Assembly: GCF_018687715.1 (NCBI RefSeq)
Contig: NC_056756.1
Coordinates: forward strand, 2,914,001-2,978,000
DNA length: 64,000 nt
Direction: 5' to 3'
Source of the DNA: Carya illinoinensis
Lineage: Eukaryota > Streptophyta > Magnoliopsida > Fagales > Juglandaceae
Below are positions 34,698 to 46,545 of this stretch, in pieces. Made by a program: the position numbers and the translations under genes. Position 1 is the stretch's first letter. Each line of letters opens with the position of its first letter. The notes below the pieces were generated by a model that ran no database searches, had not been told where the DNA came from, and saw nothing but the letters and a program-made list of their open reading frames with translations.

Positions 34698-37259
34698 TCA
34701 TTGTAAATATCTCATAACCTTTTTAGCAGCCTTCCAATGTTCTATTCCAGGATTGCTTTGGTATCTGCCCAACATTCCCACAGCATATACAATATCAGGT
34801 CTTATACAAACCTGTGCATGCATTAAACTACCAACAGCAGATGCATATGGAATGTTTTCTACTTCTTTCTTTTCCAAAGCATTTTTCGGACATTGACTTA
34901 AACTGAATTTATCACCCTTTAATATGGGTGCTGTATTGGGTGTACATTCATTCATTCTGAATTTTTTCAACAGCTTTTCAATGTAGGCTTTATGAGAAAG
35001 TCTTAAAATTCTTTTAGACCTATCTCGGTGAATCTCTATGCCTAAAACATAAGAAGATTCACCTAAATCCTTCATTTCAAAGCTTTGGAATAGAAATTTT
35101 TTGGTGTCATGTAGTAGACCCAAATCATTAGTTGCAAGCAAAATATCATCAACATATAGGACTAAGAAAATGAACTTACTCCCACTAAATTTATGGTATA
35201 TGCAGTTATCCACGATGTTCTCTGTAAAACCAAATGAAGTAATAACATCATGAAACTTCAAATACCATTGACGGGATGCTTGTTTTAGTCCATAAATTGA
35301 TTTCTTTAACTTGCAAACTAAATGATCACCTTTATCAGAATGAAACCCTTCAGGTTGCTTCATGTATACCTCTTCTTCAAGAATCCCATTTAAAAAAGTT
35401 GTTTTCACATCCATTTGATGTAGCTCTAAATCAAAGTGAGCTACTAATGCCATGATCACTCTAAATGAATCCTTTTTAGAAACTGGAGAGAAAGTATCAT
35501 GGTAGTCAATACCTTCTCTTTGTGTAAATCCTTTAGCTACAAGTCTGGCTTTATATCTATCGATATTACCATTTGAGTCTTTCTTGGTTTTATAAACCCA
35601 TTTACAACCAATGACTTTAACTCCTTTAGGTAAATTGACAATTTCCCAAACTTGATTTTTAGCCATGGATTCCATTTCTTCTATCATAGCATCATGCCAA
35701 AATTTTGAATTTTCTCCACTCATGACATGTGAAAAAGAGATTGGATCATCTTTAGGTCCCACATCAAAGTCGGACTCTAGTAGGTACACATAATAATCAT
35801 TAGAAATAGCAGGCTTCCTTGCTCTAGAGGATCTTCTTAATTCTACATTTTCATCTATATTATGTGGATGTTGCAATGTAGAGTCAAAGTTGGTATGTTC
35901 CTCATGAGATGGTGTTGGTTCTTGAATTGATTGATCTTCAAGAATATCATATTGATTTCCTTGAATGACAATCATTTCATTTCCATTCACGGATGTAGTA
36001 TCTGAATTCCGTGTTTCCTCCCACTCTATCTTTCGAGAAACATTATTCCAACTTATTCCAAAATCCTCAATAAATTTTGCATTTCTGGCTTCCACAATTC
36101 TAGGTGTATGTGAGGGACAATAAAATCTGTAGCCCTTAGAATTTTCTGCATAGCCAATGAAATAATCACTGACTGTCCTTGGATCCAATTTCTTTAGTTG
36201 TGGATTATAGACCCTAATTTCAACTTGACAACCCCATATGCGCATATGCCTTAAACTAGGTTTCCATCCTTTCCATAATTCAAATGGTGTTTTGGGAACA
36301 ACCTTAGATGGAACCCTATTTAAGATATACACTGTAGTTTTTAAGGCCTCACTCCACAAATATAGAGGAAGATTACAATTACTGAGCATACTTCTTACCA
36401 TATCCATAAGGGTACGGTTTCGCCTTTCAGCAACACCGTTTTGGTGAGGTGAACCTGGCATTGTATACTGAGCAATAATACCTTCTTCTTTAAGAAAATT
36501 TGCAAATAGACCCGGTCGTTGCCCTGACTCTGTATATCTACCATAATATTCTCCACCCCTGTCAGATCTTACGATCTTTATTTTCTTATCTAATTGTTTC
36601 TCTACTTCCTTTTTATATATTCTGAAAGCATCTAGTGCTTCAGATTTATAAAAAAGGAGGTAAAGATACATAAACAGTGAATAGTCATCAATAAATGAGA
36701 TAAAATATCTCTGACCATTCATGCAAGGGGTACTAAACGGTCCACAGATGTCAGTGTGTATGATCCCAAGAATTTCCTCACTCCTCTTGGCACCTTTACT
36801 TGTTTTGTTGGTTTGCTTACCCTTTATGCAATCCACACATGTACCAAAATCTGAGAAGTCTAAAGTCTTTAGGACTTCATCATTTACTAATCTTTTAATT
36901 CTCTCTATGGAGATATGTCCCAATCTCCTATGCCATAATATAGAGGAGGACTCATCAACAATATTACGTTTAGTGCCAATATCATCATGCAGAGTTAATA
37001 GACTTTTTTCAAAAACAGAATCTAAATTTAATTTATACAAACCATTTAACAAGGTCCCAGATCCTACAAATGTGGAGTTTTTAAATACATAAACATTTGA
37101 ATTCATAAAATTAAATTTAAATCCCAAAGGTACTAATCTAGATATAGAGACCAAGTTTCTAGAAAATGAAGGTACATAAAATGTGTTTTCAAGATCCAAA
37201 ATATAACCATTATTTAAAATAAGTCTAAAAGTTCTTACAGCCTCGACGTGCGAACGCAT
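34698..37259 (-). pseudogene. Copia 2 pol: pre-integrase, integrase, reverse transcriptase
   Basis: Open for 853 codons. Pre-integrase/zinc region [17 protein letters not shown]...CVDCIKGKQ. Integrase core with [28 protein letters not shown] and [20 protein letters not shown] with [71 protein letters not shown] and catalytic YVDDILLA. It stops at TGA 34698-34700 just before RNase H. Its N-terminal start at 37259 is the inversion junction: the gag-protease part of the element is on the other strand at 39800-40740, so no polyprotein can be made. Confidence 0.93.
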
Positions 37260-37440
37260 CCCATTTCATGATCTTAAAATAAAGATAGGCTGAAAACCCC
37301 TATCCAATACTCTCCATATAGAAATCTGTGAGGGTTCACAATCTAGAAACAATTGGTTCCTGCAAATACTTGATCAACGATGGCCAGATGTTAGTGTTCT
37401 AACGATTCTTTTATTATTAGATATTCTCCAAAATCTTACA
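37260..37440 (+). repeat. Partial LTR of copia 2 (3' part, plus orientation)
   Basis: Begins TTTCATGATCTTAAAAT and ends CAAAATCTTACA. The primer site TGGTATCAGAGC is at 37445-37456. It is joined at its left to minus-oriented pol through the shared word ATTTC. Confidence 0.88.
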
Positions 37441-37574
37441 ATAGTGGTATCAGAGCCAACTCTTGTGCCACGTTGTTTAGTATGAATTTCGATTGTTACA
37501 CGGATTGTTAATTGGTAGAATACATGTTTGGATATTTGGATTATTCTGATTTGTGTGTTATGGTTAGAGTTCAT

Positions 37575-37888
37575 TACTTGTTGTTGTCAAGAATAATATT
37601 TTTATTTGTGCACATAAAGTATTTGCTCCTAATCTATGATGTATAGACCCATAATGACTTATAGGAAGTCATTCATAAAGAGATATTTCACATATGGAAA
37701 TTAATTTAGAGAGGCTAATACAGTGTAATACATGGAAGGAAATGTTAATATAATAACATAACCGCCATGATTCATGTATTATATCTTTTTACTAAAGTTT
37801 ATGGTTTGAGTAGTTTTATTTGTGGCTATATTCAGTTTTGGTTATCCAGATAATTTTAAATGACTGTCACGTAAGCCAAGTGGGAGAA
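37575..37888 (+). other. Copia 2 3' UTR and purine tract, displaced copy
   Basis: Reverse-complement counterpart of 33838-34150 (3' end of the element, including AAGCCAAGTGGGAGAA). Here it is fused directly to a 5' leader at about 37575, so the whole coding region between leader and 3' UTR is missing. Confidence 0.85.
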
Positions 37889-38314
37889 TGAAAGCACACG
37901 TCTCCTTGTAGGAGACTTGAAGGTGGCTTACGTGCCACACCTTTTCAAATATATTATATATATTTATTTAATAGTTTTATATTTATATTAAAACTCTGGG
38001 TAATTAAAATAAAGATACTACTCATTTAAAACCCAATAGTTACATTCCTTGATGGAAGGAAGCAACACTTAGAAAACAGTGGATAAGGGTCTTGGCCTAT
38101 CTATATATAAATGCCTGTGATTTTCCATCAGTCACAATTTCATGATCTTAAAATAAAGATAGGCTGAAAACCCCTACCCAATACTCTCCATATAGAAATC
38201 TGTGAGGGTTCACAATCTAGAAACAATTGGTTCCTTCAAATACTTGATCAACGATGGCCAGAGGTTAGTGTTCTAACGATTCTTTTATTATTAGATATTC
38301 TCCAAAATCTTACA
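37889..38314 (+). repeat. LTR of copia 2 (complete, plus orientation)
   Basis: 426 bp, TGAAAGCACACG to AAAATCTTACA, followed by primer site TGGTATCAGAGC at 38319-38330. Confidence 0.92.
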
Positions 38315-38330
38315 ATAGTGGTATCAGAGC

Positions 38331-39799
38331 CAACTCTTGTGCCACGTTGTTTAGTATGGATTTCGATTGTTACACGGATTGTTAATTGGTAGAATACATG
38401 TTTGGATATTTGGATTATTCTGATCTGTGCGTTATGGTTAGAGTTCATTTCTGTGAATTAAAAAATGTATGTTGGGGCATATACGGAAGAACACAGATCG
38501 AAATACATATTAGAGTTCATCTTCGTTTTTGAGTCTTTGACCCAAAGATTTTTTATTTATTTATCAAGGTTTATTTCGATATGTTTTTTTACTCCTTTCC
38601 TTTTGATATGAAGTGTTTCGACTTTGTAAATCAAAAAAAACTTTTGTGAATTTTTGATACTTAAGAGTAGATTTATGTTTTGGTCTTACGTTCAAACTTT
38701 ATAAACTGGGTTTAGGTTCAAAATTTGATCTGTTATTTTTTGTATCCATATATTTTTTAAACTCATCATTAGTGGTGATTTGAGATTTTTCTGAAGAAAA
38801 AGAAAATCTTTCGATTTTTTGACCAAGAGATTAGAATAGAAACTGAAATTGAATTACAGAGCAGTCTGAAGGTTAGGGATGAGTACGAAATGGTACCTTT
38901 TGGTGATAAGACGTTTGGATTTAAAAAAAAAAAAAATTGAGTGAAGTGGTACTGACTTTTGGTGAAATTAGAAATTGTTAATTCATTTCCGATGGGCAAG
39001 GGTTTGCACTTTCATTTCAGAAATGTGATATGAAATTAAATCGCTTTGACCCATGTGATAAATAAACACGTGTTTGACTGACTCTTGGGCAACAGATTTT
39101 GATTTATCATGAATAATTTATTTGGTTACGGTTTAAAAACTCACATGTAGTTTCGTGCAATGATACTAGTCAGTGTGTATACATATTTTGATGTTTGATT
39201 ATTAGTCGATGTAATAGCATCATGATTAAGTACGTTATAGTGAATAATGCCATATTAGAATATAAATATTATTATGTATTGAGAATGGCCACAACATCTT
39301 TACACATAATAATATTTTAATATATTTATCTGTATGATTTTACAATGGCATTTTATATTGCAATTAAATCATTATAATAATTACTTGGCCCTACAGGGAG
39401 GTAATTATTATAAAAAATAAAAAAAAAATGATGATTTAATTGGAATAAGATAGTAAAAATGATATTAGAAAAATGAGATTTTCTATACCCATAGGTGCGG
39501 GATCTCTTTTTCGTAAGTATTTGTAACCTGCTAGTCTTATTATAAAGAAAAGTATAAGCAAATCTCATGCATATTGCAATCTTTACCCACAGGGAGATTT
39601 AGATTTTTTTTTTTGAATTAGACATTGGTCAATTCAAACTATAGCTATTGCTTGATTCAAAGCATTGATATATGTTATTGGTTATGTTATTGCAGCTACT
39701 ATGTCTTCTTTTTTAAATAGCTAATCTTCTAATATTCCAATTCTGAATGGGGAAAATTTTTCGGACTAGAAAGAAAAGGTTCTTTTAACATTAGGGTGC
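38331..39799 (+). other. Copia 2 untranslated leader
   Basis: AT-rich leader between primer site and gag. The first 120 bp match 37457-37574. No coding sequence supported. Confidence 0.7.
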
Positions 39800-40740
39800 A
39801 TGGATTTGGACTTGGCACTCCGTGTGGATGAACCACCTATACCCATTGAATCAAGTTCATTGATAGATAAAAATACCTATGAAAGGTGGGAGCGGTCTAA
39901 CCGATTAAGTCTAATGCTCATTAAGTCACATGTGAGTAAGAGCATTAGAGGTTCAATCCCAGAGTGTGATAAAGTCAAAGACTACATAAAGGCTATTGAA
40001 GAGCAATTTGTTAGTTCTGATAAGGCATTGGCTAGCACCCTAATGAATAAATTATCAGTTATGAAGCATGGCAAATCCAAAAGTGTGCGTGAGCACATAA
40101 TGGAAATGAGGGATATTGCAGCCCAACTAAAGTCTTTAGAGATTGAGATTTCAGAGTCATTCCTTGTCCATTTCATACTCAACTCTCTTCCTACAGAATA
40201 TTGACCATTTAAGATTTCCTATAACACACATAAGGAAAAATGGTCCATCAATGAACTTTTAACCATGTTTGTACAAGAAGAAGAGAGATTGAAACATGAA
40301 AATATTGAGAGTGCTCATTTTGTTACTCAAAGGAAGGGACAATGGAAGAAAGGCAAAAGTGTCGGTATTAATAAGTGGAAGAAGGACGGGAAAGCGACAT
40401 TCAAACGCTATAAAGACAATGATACATGCTTCTTCTGCAAGAAAAAAAGGGCACAAAAAGAAAGATTGCATAAAGTATAAATCATGGCTTGAGAAGAAAG
40501 GTAATCTCAATTCTCTTGTGTGCTATGAGTCCAATTTTGTAGACTCTCATCATAATACATGATGGATTGATTCGGGTACCTCAATTCATGTTGTCAATAT
40601 CATGCAGGGTTTTCTCAGCCTAAGGAAATCGATGGGAAGTGAACAAGGCATCTACTCAGGAAATGGGATGCGTTCGCACGTCGAGGCTGTAGGAACTTTT
40701 AGACTTATTTTAAATAATGGTTATATTTTGGATCTTGAAA
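39800..40740 (+). pseudogene. Copia 2 gag and start of protease, on the inverted strand
   Basis: UBN2-type gag: MDLDLALRVDEPPIP, YERWERSNRLSLMLIKSH, ALASTLMNKLSVMKHGKSKS. It has an in-frame TGA at about 40202-40204. The frame then continues through a basic region and a CCHC-type knuckle (CFFCKK...) where a one-base frameshift occurs near 40440. Another TGA falls before WIDSGTSIHV, the protease active site, near 40561. It ends at the inversion junction. The last 80 bp (about 40663-40740) duplicate the start of the minus-strand pol (37186-37263). Confidence 0.85.
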
Positions 40741-40990
40741 ATTGTGACTGATGGAAAATCACAGGCATTTATATATAGATAGGCCAAGACCCTTATCCAC
40801 TGTTTTCTAAGTGTTGCTTCCTTCCATCAAGGAATGTAACTATTGGGTTTTAAATGAGTAGTATCTTTATTTTAATTACCCAGAGTTTTAATATAAACAT
40901 AAAACTATTAAATAAATATATATAATATATTTGAAAAGGTGTGGCACGTAAGCCACCTTCAAGTCTCCTACAAGGAGACGTGTGCTTTCA
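40741..40990 (-). repeat. Partial LTR of copia 2 (5' part, minus orientation)
   Basis: 250 bp, minus strand TGAAAGCACACG to CAGTCACAAT. Together with 37260-37440 it makes up one LTR split by the inversion. Confidence 0.88.
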
Positions 40991-41159
40991 TAAGTACCTT
41001 TAAATAGCTATACTATTATATGAACAAATTAATTAGAGATATGCATGATTCAAAGACCAATACTGGTAGCTAGCTAGTATTGATCACGTAAAATATACAT
41101 ATATACATATATATATATAACAAACACAAAGAAAAATGTAAAATTTTGGATGTACGTAG
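40991..41159 (-). other. Duplicated fragment of MADS intron 1, part 3
   Basis: Matches about 59606-60016, but with 59690-59940 mostly missing. Shared words include GCATGATCCAAAGACCAATA-like sequence and AACACAAAGAAAAATGTAAA. Confidence 0.8.
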
Positions 41160-43267
41160 TGTTGCGACTAAACTTTGACTCAAATTAATGAATCAAAAAT
41201 CTAGTGCAGTTTTACCTGCAAGTATACAGGTGTTGTAGTATCTTACAGGATCGAATCCACAGGGATTGACTTTTGTGATAAATAAAATAAATTCAGACAA
41301 TGAAACAAAATTACGAAAAGAAACGTGCAATCAAATGAAGTTTGATAAAATGAATCAAACTAGAATGATAAAATGAATGGAAAAAGACTAAGGTTTTGAG
41401 GATCCGTCTAATAATTTATGATATTGTTTCCGATCAATTTACTTCAATTAAACTAGAATAATGATTCCGTTTAATTGGTAGATTTAGCATTTAAGATCGA
41501 GAAAAACATACGCTTATGATTGAGCGTGAATGATTGATGATTAAAACATTTACAAATCTATTTGAATATCACAGGGATTCCTCAAGCATTCACTGTATTC
41601 GAAAATCACAATGAATCAAGACGAGTATATAGATAATCAAATTATCCAAATAAAATCTTTCAATCAATCAAACTCGCAAAATAGATTTTATGTGGATTCA
41701 GAAACAATATTTAAATCATTAAACTTCACCTCTAACCTTAGTATGAAAATTTAGCCCAACATATTCATTACAAACACTATAGAAATCACATAAGCATTCT
41801 CCATTAAATAACTAACACAAGAAATACTAAGCAATAACTTAGAAACAACAAAATCTGAAATCCAATTGATACAGAGGAATAAAGCTCACAATAAAACAGA
41901 AATTGAAATTAAAAGATATTCATCAAGAAGAAGTTGCAGCCCCATCATATGCCAAACAAAAAAAAACATGAAGAAGCAAAAAAAATAAAACTCCAACCAC
42001 TTCAACTCCACGTTAAACTCAAGCATCTATCTCATCATGTCCCTTTCTCCACCAAAATAAAACCCATCCAATTAAATTACTCCAACCGGCCTCAACTTCC
42101 TCCAAGAAAGAAATAATTCCAACCGACTTCTTCTCTCCAATTCTCTCCTTGTCTCCGTCCCTTTCTTCACTCTCTCCTTCTTCTCTCCCCACCTATCCCT
42201 TTCACTCTACACTTTAGCTAATTCCTTTCAACCCCTTCTCTCTATTTTTTTTTCTTTTTTCGTCCAGCACATCCCCCACTTAACTCTCTCAATTCCTATC
42301 TCACTTGGTTGAAAATTCTGCACCTATCTCCAATTCTCTCAACTCCCCACCTATCCCTTTCACCCTTTCCTATCTCTTCTCTCTCTCTTCAACCGATTCC
42401 CTCCTCTTTACCACACGTCCAGCATCATATATATATATATATAGCTGCTGCTAGTCGAATCAAAAAGAAAGAAGAAAAACTCAAACTCTCCAGCTCTTGC
42501 TGCCAAACCGAAAGCAAGAAGAAAAAAAATGAAAGATAAAAGTCAAGAAAAACAGCTGCTTGCCCCCTTGCTTTTCTTCCAAACCGAAAACTCCCAGTTG
42601 AAAAGTAAAGGCAACCCATGTGAGTTTGGTCTGTATGTTTGCATTTTTCTGCATGTCTGTATCTGTTTTTCTGCTGCATGGTTGAATTTTCTGCTGGTCC
42701 ACGTTTTTTGCATATTGATTGCTGTCTGTTTTTCTGCATGTGTGATGTTGTATGAGTGCTGTCCATGTGTGTTGCATGTTTGACCGAAGGCTGCTGTACA
42801 TGTGATTTGTTTCCAGCGTGATTGTCTGCTGCTTTGAAGGATTTTTCTGCTGCTGTACATGTGCTGCTGCAAGTGTGAGTTGCTGTCCATGTGATGTGCT
42901 ACAGATTCTTCTTCTGCTTTCTGTTCTGCATGTGTTCTGCATGTGTGCACATCCGAATGATTCTTCTTGTTCTGCATGTGCATGTGTTTTGCATGAGTGT
43001 TGTTGTGGGTCCAGCTGTGTGCATGTGATGTCCGAGTGAGTTTGTTTGCTTTTAGCATGTGTGAGTTTGTGTTGCATGCATGTGAGGTGCTTGTCTTGTT
43101 TCATGTGAATCAATTGCATTATAAATCTTTTTAAGCACCAAAATACTAGAATGTATCAATTGACTCAAGTAATGTGATCTATTGCATAATTAAGTACTTA
43201 AATCATTTTTTTATTAAACAATTTGTTCGCTTAAGTAACTTAATCATGCAATTTTAGCGCTTCATCA
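41160..43267. mobile_element. LTR-like element 2 (probable solo LTR)
   Basis: 2108 bp with TGTTGCGACTAAAC start and CGCTTCATCA end. It has a perfect 5-bp target duplication CGTAG (41155-41159 and 43268-43272); the uninterrupted site at about 60009 reads CGTTG. The first 700 bp resemble the outer element at 11725. No primer site or coding domain. ORFs around 42425-43119 come from low-complexity GCATGTG/CTGCTG sequence. Confidence 0.75.
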
Positions 43268-44579
43268 CGTAGTACTGATCATGCAGCATACCGGAACTGT
43301 GTTAATTTGGAAAACATAACAAAGTGTGAGAGCTTAACAGAGGAAAGATTGGATGAATAAAATGTATTTCATTGTCTTGCATAAAGTGTATACAGCGTGT
43401 ACAATTTATAGAGAACTTTTAGTGACTCTGTTCCTGTACATCAGGTATTTGAAAATCAAAAAATAAAACAGCTACAACATAGACTACAACAGTTACAACA
43501 AATCTAATAAACTCGATTATAGTGGATCTTTGAATGGTTCAACCTTTATCTCCAATACAAAGCGAGGGTGGGAGTAATGACCTTGAATGAAGGCAAATGT
43601 TTACCTTCCTACAGTTTGAGGACATATAAATATTTAGCAATTTGTGGTTTAGTTGCTGCATTGCAGCACGTTCGGGTGGGTTTTTAAAGATAAAAACCAT
43701 AAGCTTATGGGAAAAAAAAAAAAAAAAAACCCTTTGTACATGGTGTGTTGAACCCACTACATTTTATTTAGTTTTAATCAAAAAGCTACAATGTTCTTCA
43801 TTAAAATACAAAAATACAGCAATACTTTAGCGAAATATGAAATGGTATTCTAAGAAATACAGAAAATGCAGAAATATAAAAATTTCACAATTACAATAAT
43901 ACACAAATACAAAAATATAGAAATATGAAATAACATGGACATGGGCGACTGATTACTAGTTTCTGGATGGAGGGTTAGGATTAGGCTTAGGTTTAGGTTT
44001 ATGGTTTCGGTTTGGAGTAACGATTAGGGTTCGGGTTAGGGTTACGGTTCGGGGGAAGGGGGAAGGGGATTTTGAAGGAAGGGAGAGCATGTTGAAGTCC
44101 AAGGCCCCTTTCTCACTTTCTAGTCTTCAAAGGGAGTTGGAGAAGATAACAGGCGAAAAAAAGAATTTTCCTCTCTGGAGGGATAAGGGAGAGCTAGCCT
44201 TCGAATTTAGGGAGAATGGCGGGCGTGGACTTGAGAGAAGGAGAGAGATGAGGGAAATGGAATTTAGGGTTCTAGAATGGCGGGTGTGGACTCGAGAGAA
44301 GCAGAGAGAGGAGGGAAGGAATTTAGGGTTCTGAGGAGAATGACCTTGAATCGAGAGAGAAGCAGAGAGAGGAGGGATCTAAGGAGAGAGGAAAATAAAA
44401 CAATGTGGAGAGAGGGCTAACGAAACGGTGCGTTAAGAATTAATCCACATCAGCTTCCGCTTACACGACGCTTATCCCCATAGATTGTCCCAAGAGTTTT
44501 TGGCAAGCGTGCACATGAGGTGCACCAACTTGTCTGTACATTGAATTACTGATAAGATATATATATATATATATGGTCA
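43268..44579. other. Duplication junction region
   Basis: Starts with the last 18 bp of MADS-intron homology (to about 43285, TACTGATCATG). It then has no counterpart in the window until about 44580, where OPT-B upstream homology begins. It contains an 18-bp A run (about 43712-43729), telomere-like words and a G/A-rich block (44089-44400). No gene supported. Confidence 0.5.
43974..44060 (+). repeat. Degenerate telomere-like repeats
   Basis: Successive variants of the plant TTTAGGG repeat: GGGTTAGGATTAGG, CTTAGGTTTAGGTTTATGG, GATTAGGGTTCGGGTTAGGG, TTACGGTTCGGGGG. None is a run of exact repeats. Two more TTTAGGGTTCT words occur at about 44262 and 44321. Confidence 0.55.
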
Positions 44580-46449
44580 TGAGTACAGATTCATATTTTA
44601 TAGGATTATTTATATATTGTTCATTATTAAAAGAAAAAAGTTACTATACCGACTAATAGTTACCGCTCTATTTGACCGTTTAGTAAATTTTTTTTACTTA
44701 ATGATTAAGGAAGTAATTTATAGTATATTGATGTAATTTTTTTTATATTTTTAAAAATATTTAAAAATGATAAATATCATATAAAAAAAATACTACTTTT
44801 ACACTAGTGGTAACTTGCAGCAATGAGTTGCAAGTGGCACGGTAATGTTGCTTTCATTAAAAGGACAATGCTATGTCGAGGTAGGATTCTTACATAGAAT
44901 CCTCACCGATGAGGCTTAATTTTTTTTTAATTTTTTTTTCAATATTTTTTTAAAGTATTTAAAATTTTTTTGAAAATAAAAAAACTTATAAATTCATTTA
45001 AAAATAATTCCTTCATCATTAAGTTAAAAAAATTAAAAAAATAATATGCATTTCGGTAATTTCGGTAATTTTTCGTGAAATATAGTATTTCCCTTGTTAA
45101 AATGCATATATGATTGGGTGGGGTTACAGTGCTACTTCACCTTTATTGCTGGGCGTACCATCCAGTATTATTATTATTTTTTTTAATTTTTTTCACATTT
45201 TTTAAATTATTTTCTTAATTATTAAATAAAAAAATTAATATATTTAAAATTATTTTTTTAATTATTAAATAAAAAAATTTCTGAACAATATACTTGGACA
45301 ATATCGCTCAGGCGGCACGGGAAATTTCCATAATTCTTATTGAGCCAAAATTATTAGGATGTTAAATCAACTGACAACTCTGGAATATGACTTATCACAA
45401 AAAGTTAAAATATTCAAGTCATGGGTCGTCGCCATAACATAATAAGATTTTTTTTGTATTTTCTTCCAAGTCTTTGGGTCCGCGGGACTTGGAAAATAAG
45501 GCATTACGTGAGACTTATTGTAGTTCACGAATGGAAATGGCAAGGTTTTGAATAGAGAATTGCTACTCTTCCATCTGAAGTAGCTCAACGGGAATCGACA
45601 AATGCTTTTTGTATTTTATAATTAAAAAATTATTTTTTAATAATATTATAATTATTTTTTAAAAAATATTTAAAATATACATGAAAAAGAAGTTAAAAAA
45701 AATTGACTATATCGGGATCTCATGGCTGCAGAGCACTTTTTGAATATTCTATAAAAGATCCCATATTTATTAATAGAATCTAATACAAAGAACAGTAGAA
45801 AAATTGTATGGCTGTCGGGATCTCATGGGTCGTCGCCAGAACATGTTAAGATTTATTTATTTATTTCTTTATTGACTTTGACTATAGTGATTTGGAAAAT
45901 AAAGCATTACGTGAGATTTAAGGTAAGTCTAAAAAGTGAGATGAGATAAAAATTTTATGAATATTAATAAGATAGTTTATAAATAATAATAAGATAGCTG
46001 TTTTATGAGATTTTAAGAAATGAGAGAGAAAATTTTGAATAAAAAATATTATGAATTTAAAATATTATTAAAATATAGTTTTATAATATTATTTTTGTTT
46101 AAAAATTTGAAAAAATTATAATTATTTTTTATTTAAAAGTTTGAAAAAATTATAATGATTAGTTTAAAAAGATTGTAATGATTAATTTAAAAATTTTATA
46201 TTTAAATTATATTTATAAATAAGATAGAATGAGATAAAATAAAATTAAAAATAAATTTATGTCACATCCCATACCCCCAAACCTACGCTTAGTGTAGTGT
46301 ACGAGTGACAAGGTTTTGAATATTCTAAAAAAGATCCCATATTTAAACAACATTGAAAAAATCAGCAAAGCAAAGCAAATTCACTTGCCAACTGTCTCCA
46401 AATCAATATTCAACAGTACTCCCCACATGCAATATATTTATATTATTTT
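44580..46449. other. OPT-B upstream region
   Basis: Counterpart of the region upstream of OPT-A but with different insertions and no MITE at the 2132 position. AT-rich, with a GAGATGAGAT-type repeat at about 45915-46255. No gene supported. Confidence 0.55.
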
Positions 46450-46456
46450 TATAAAG
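46450..46456 (+). promoter_or_regulatory. TATA box of OPT copy B
   Basis: TATAAAG, 90 bp upstream of the ATG, in the same context as for copy A. Confidence 0.6.
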
Positions 46457-46545
46457 GCCACACCCATACCCTTCCTACTAAAACCAGTACTTCCCACGTC
46501 CATCTTTATTCTCATCCTCCCTTCCTCTTTGCTTTGTAGCATTCA

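Larger units (their letters stand above)
33412..40990 (-). mobile_element. Ty1/copia retrotransposon 2: three-LTR dimer remnant with an internal inversion
   Basis: Flanked by TAGGT on the left and TAAGT on the right. The empty site at about 59606 reads TTAGT, so this is one insertion with a decayed 5-bp duplication. Plus-strand order: complete LTR in minus orientation (33412-33837); pol, minus (34170-37259); 3' part of an LTR in plus orientation (about 37260-37440) with primer site; short leader; element 3' UTR with purine tract; complete LTR, plus (37889-38314) with primer site; leader and gag, plus (to 40740); 5' part of an LTR, minus (40741-40990). It fits a tandem dimer whose first unit was largely deleted and in which about 3.5 kb then inverted. 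Confidence 0.85.

Noticed and set aside
42481..43119. 212-codon minus-strand ORF and overlapping ORFs in LTR-like element 2
   Set aside because: His/Thr/Gln-rich translation of GCATGTG/CTGCTG low-complexity sequence, with no domain and several overlapping frames.
44089..44334. 81-codon plus-strand ORF rich in Glu/Arg
   Set aside because: Comes from a G/A-rich imperfect repeat. No homologous domain recognised and no splice context.
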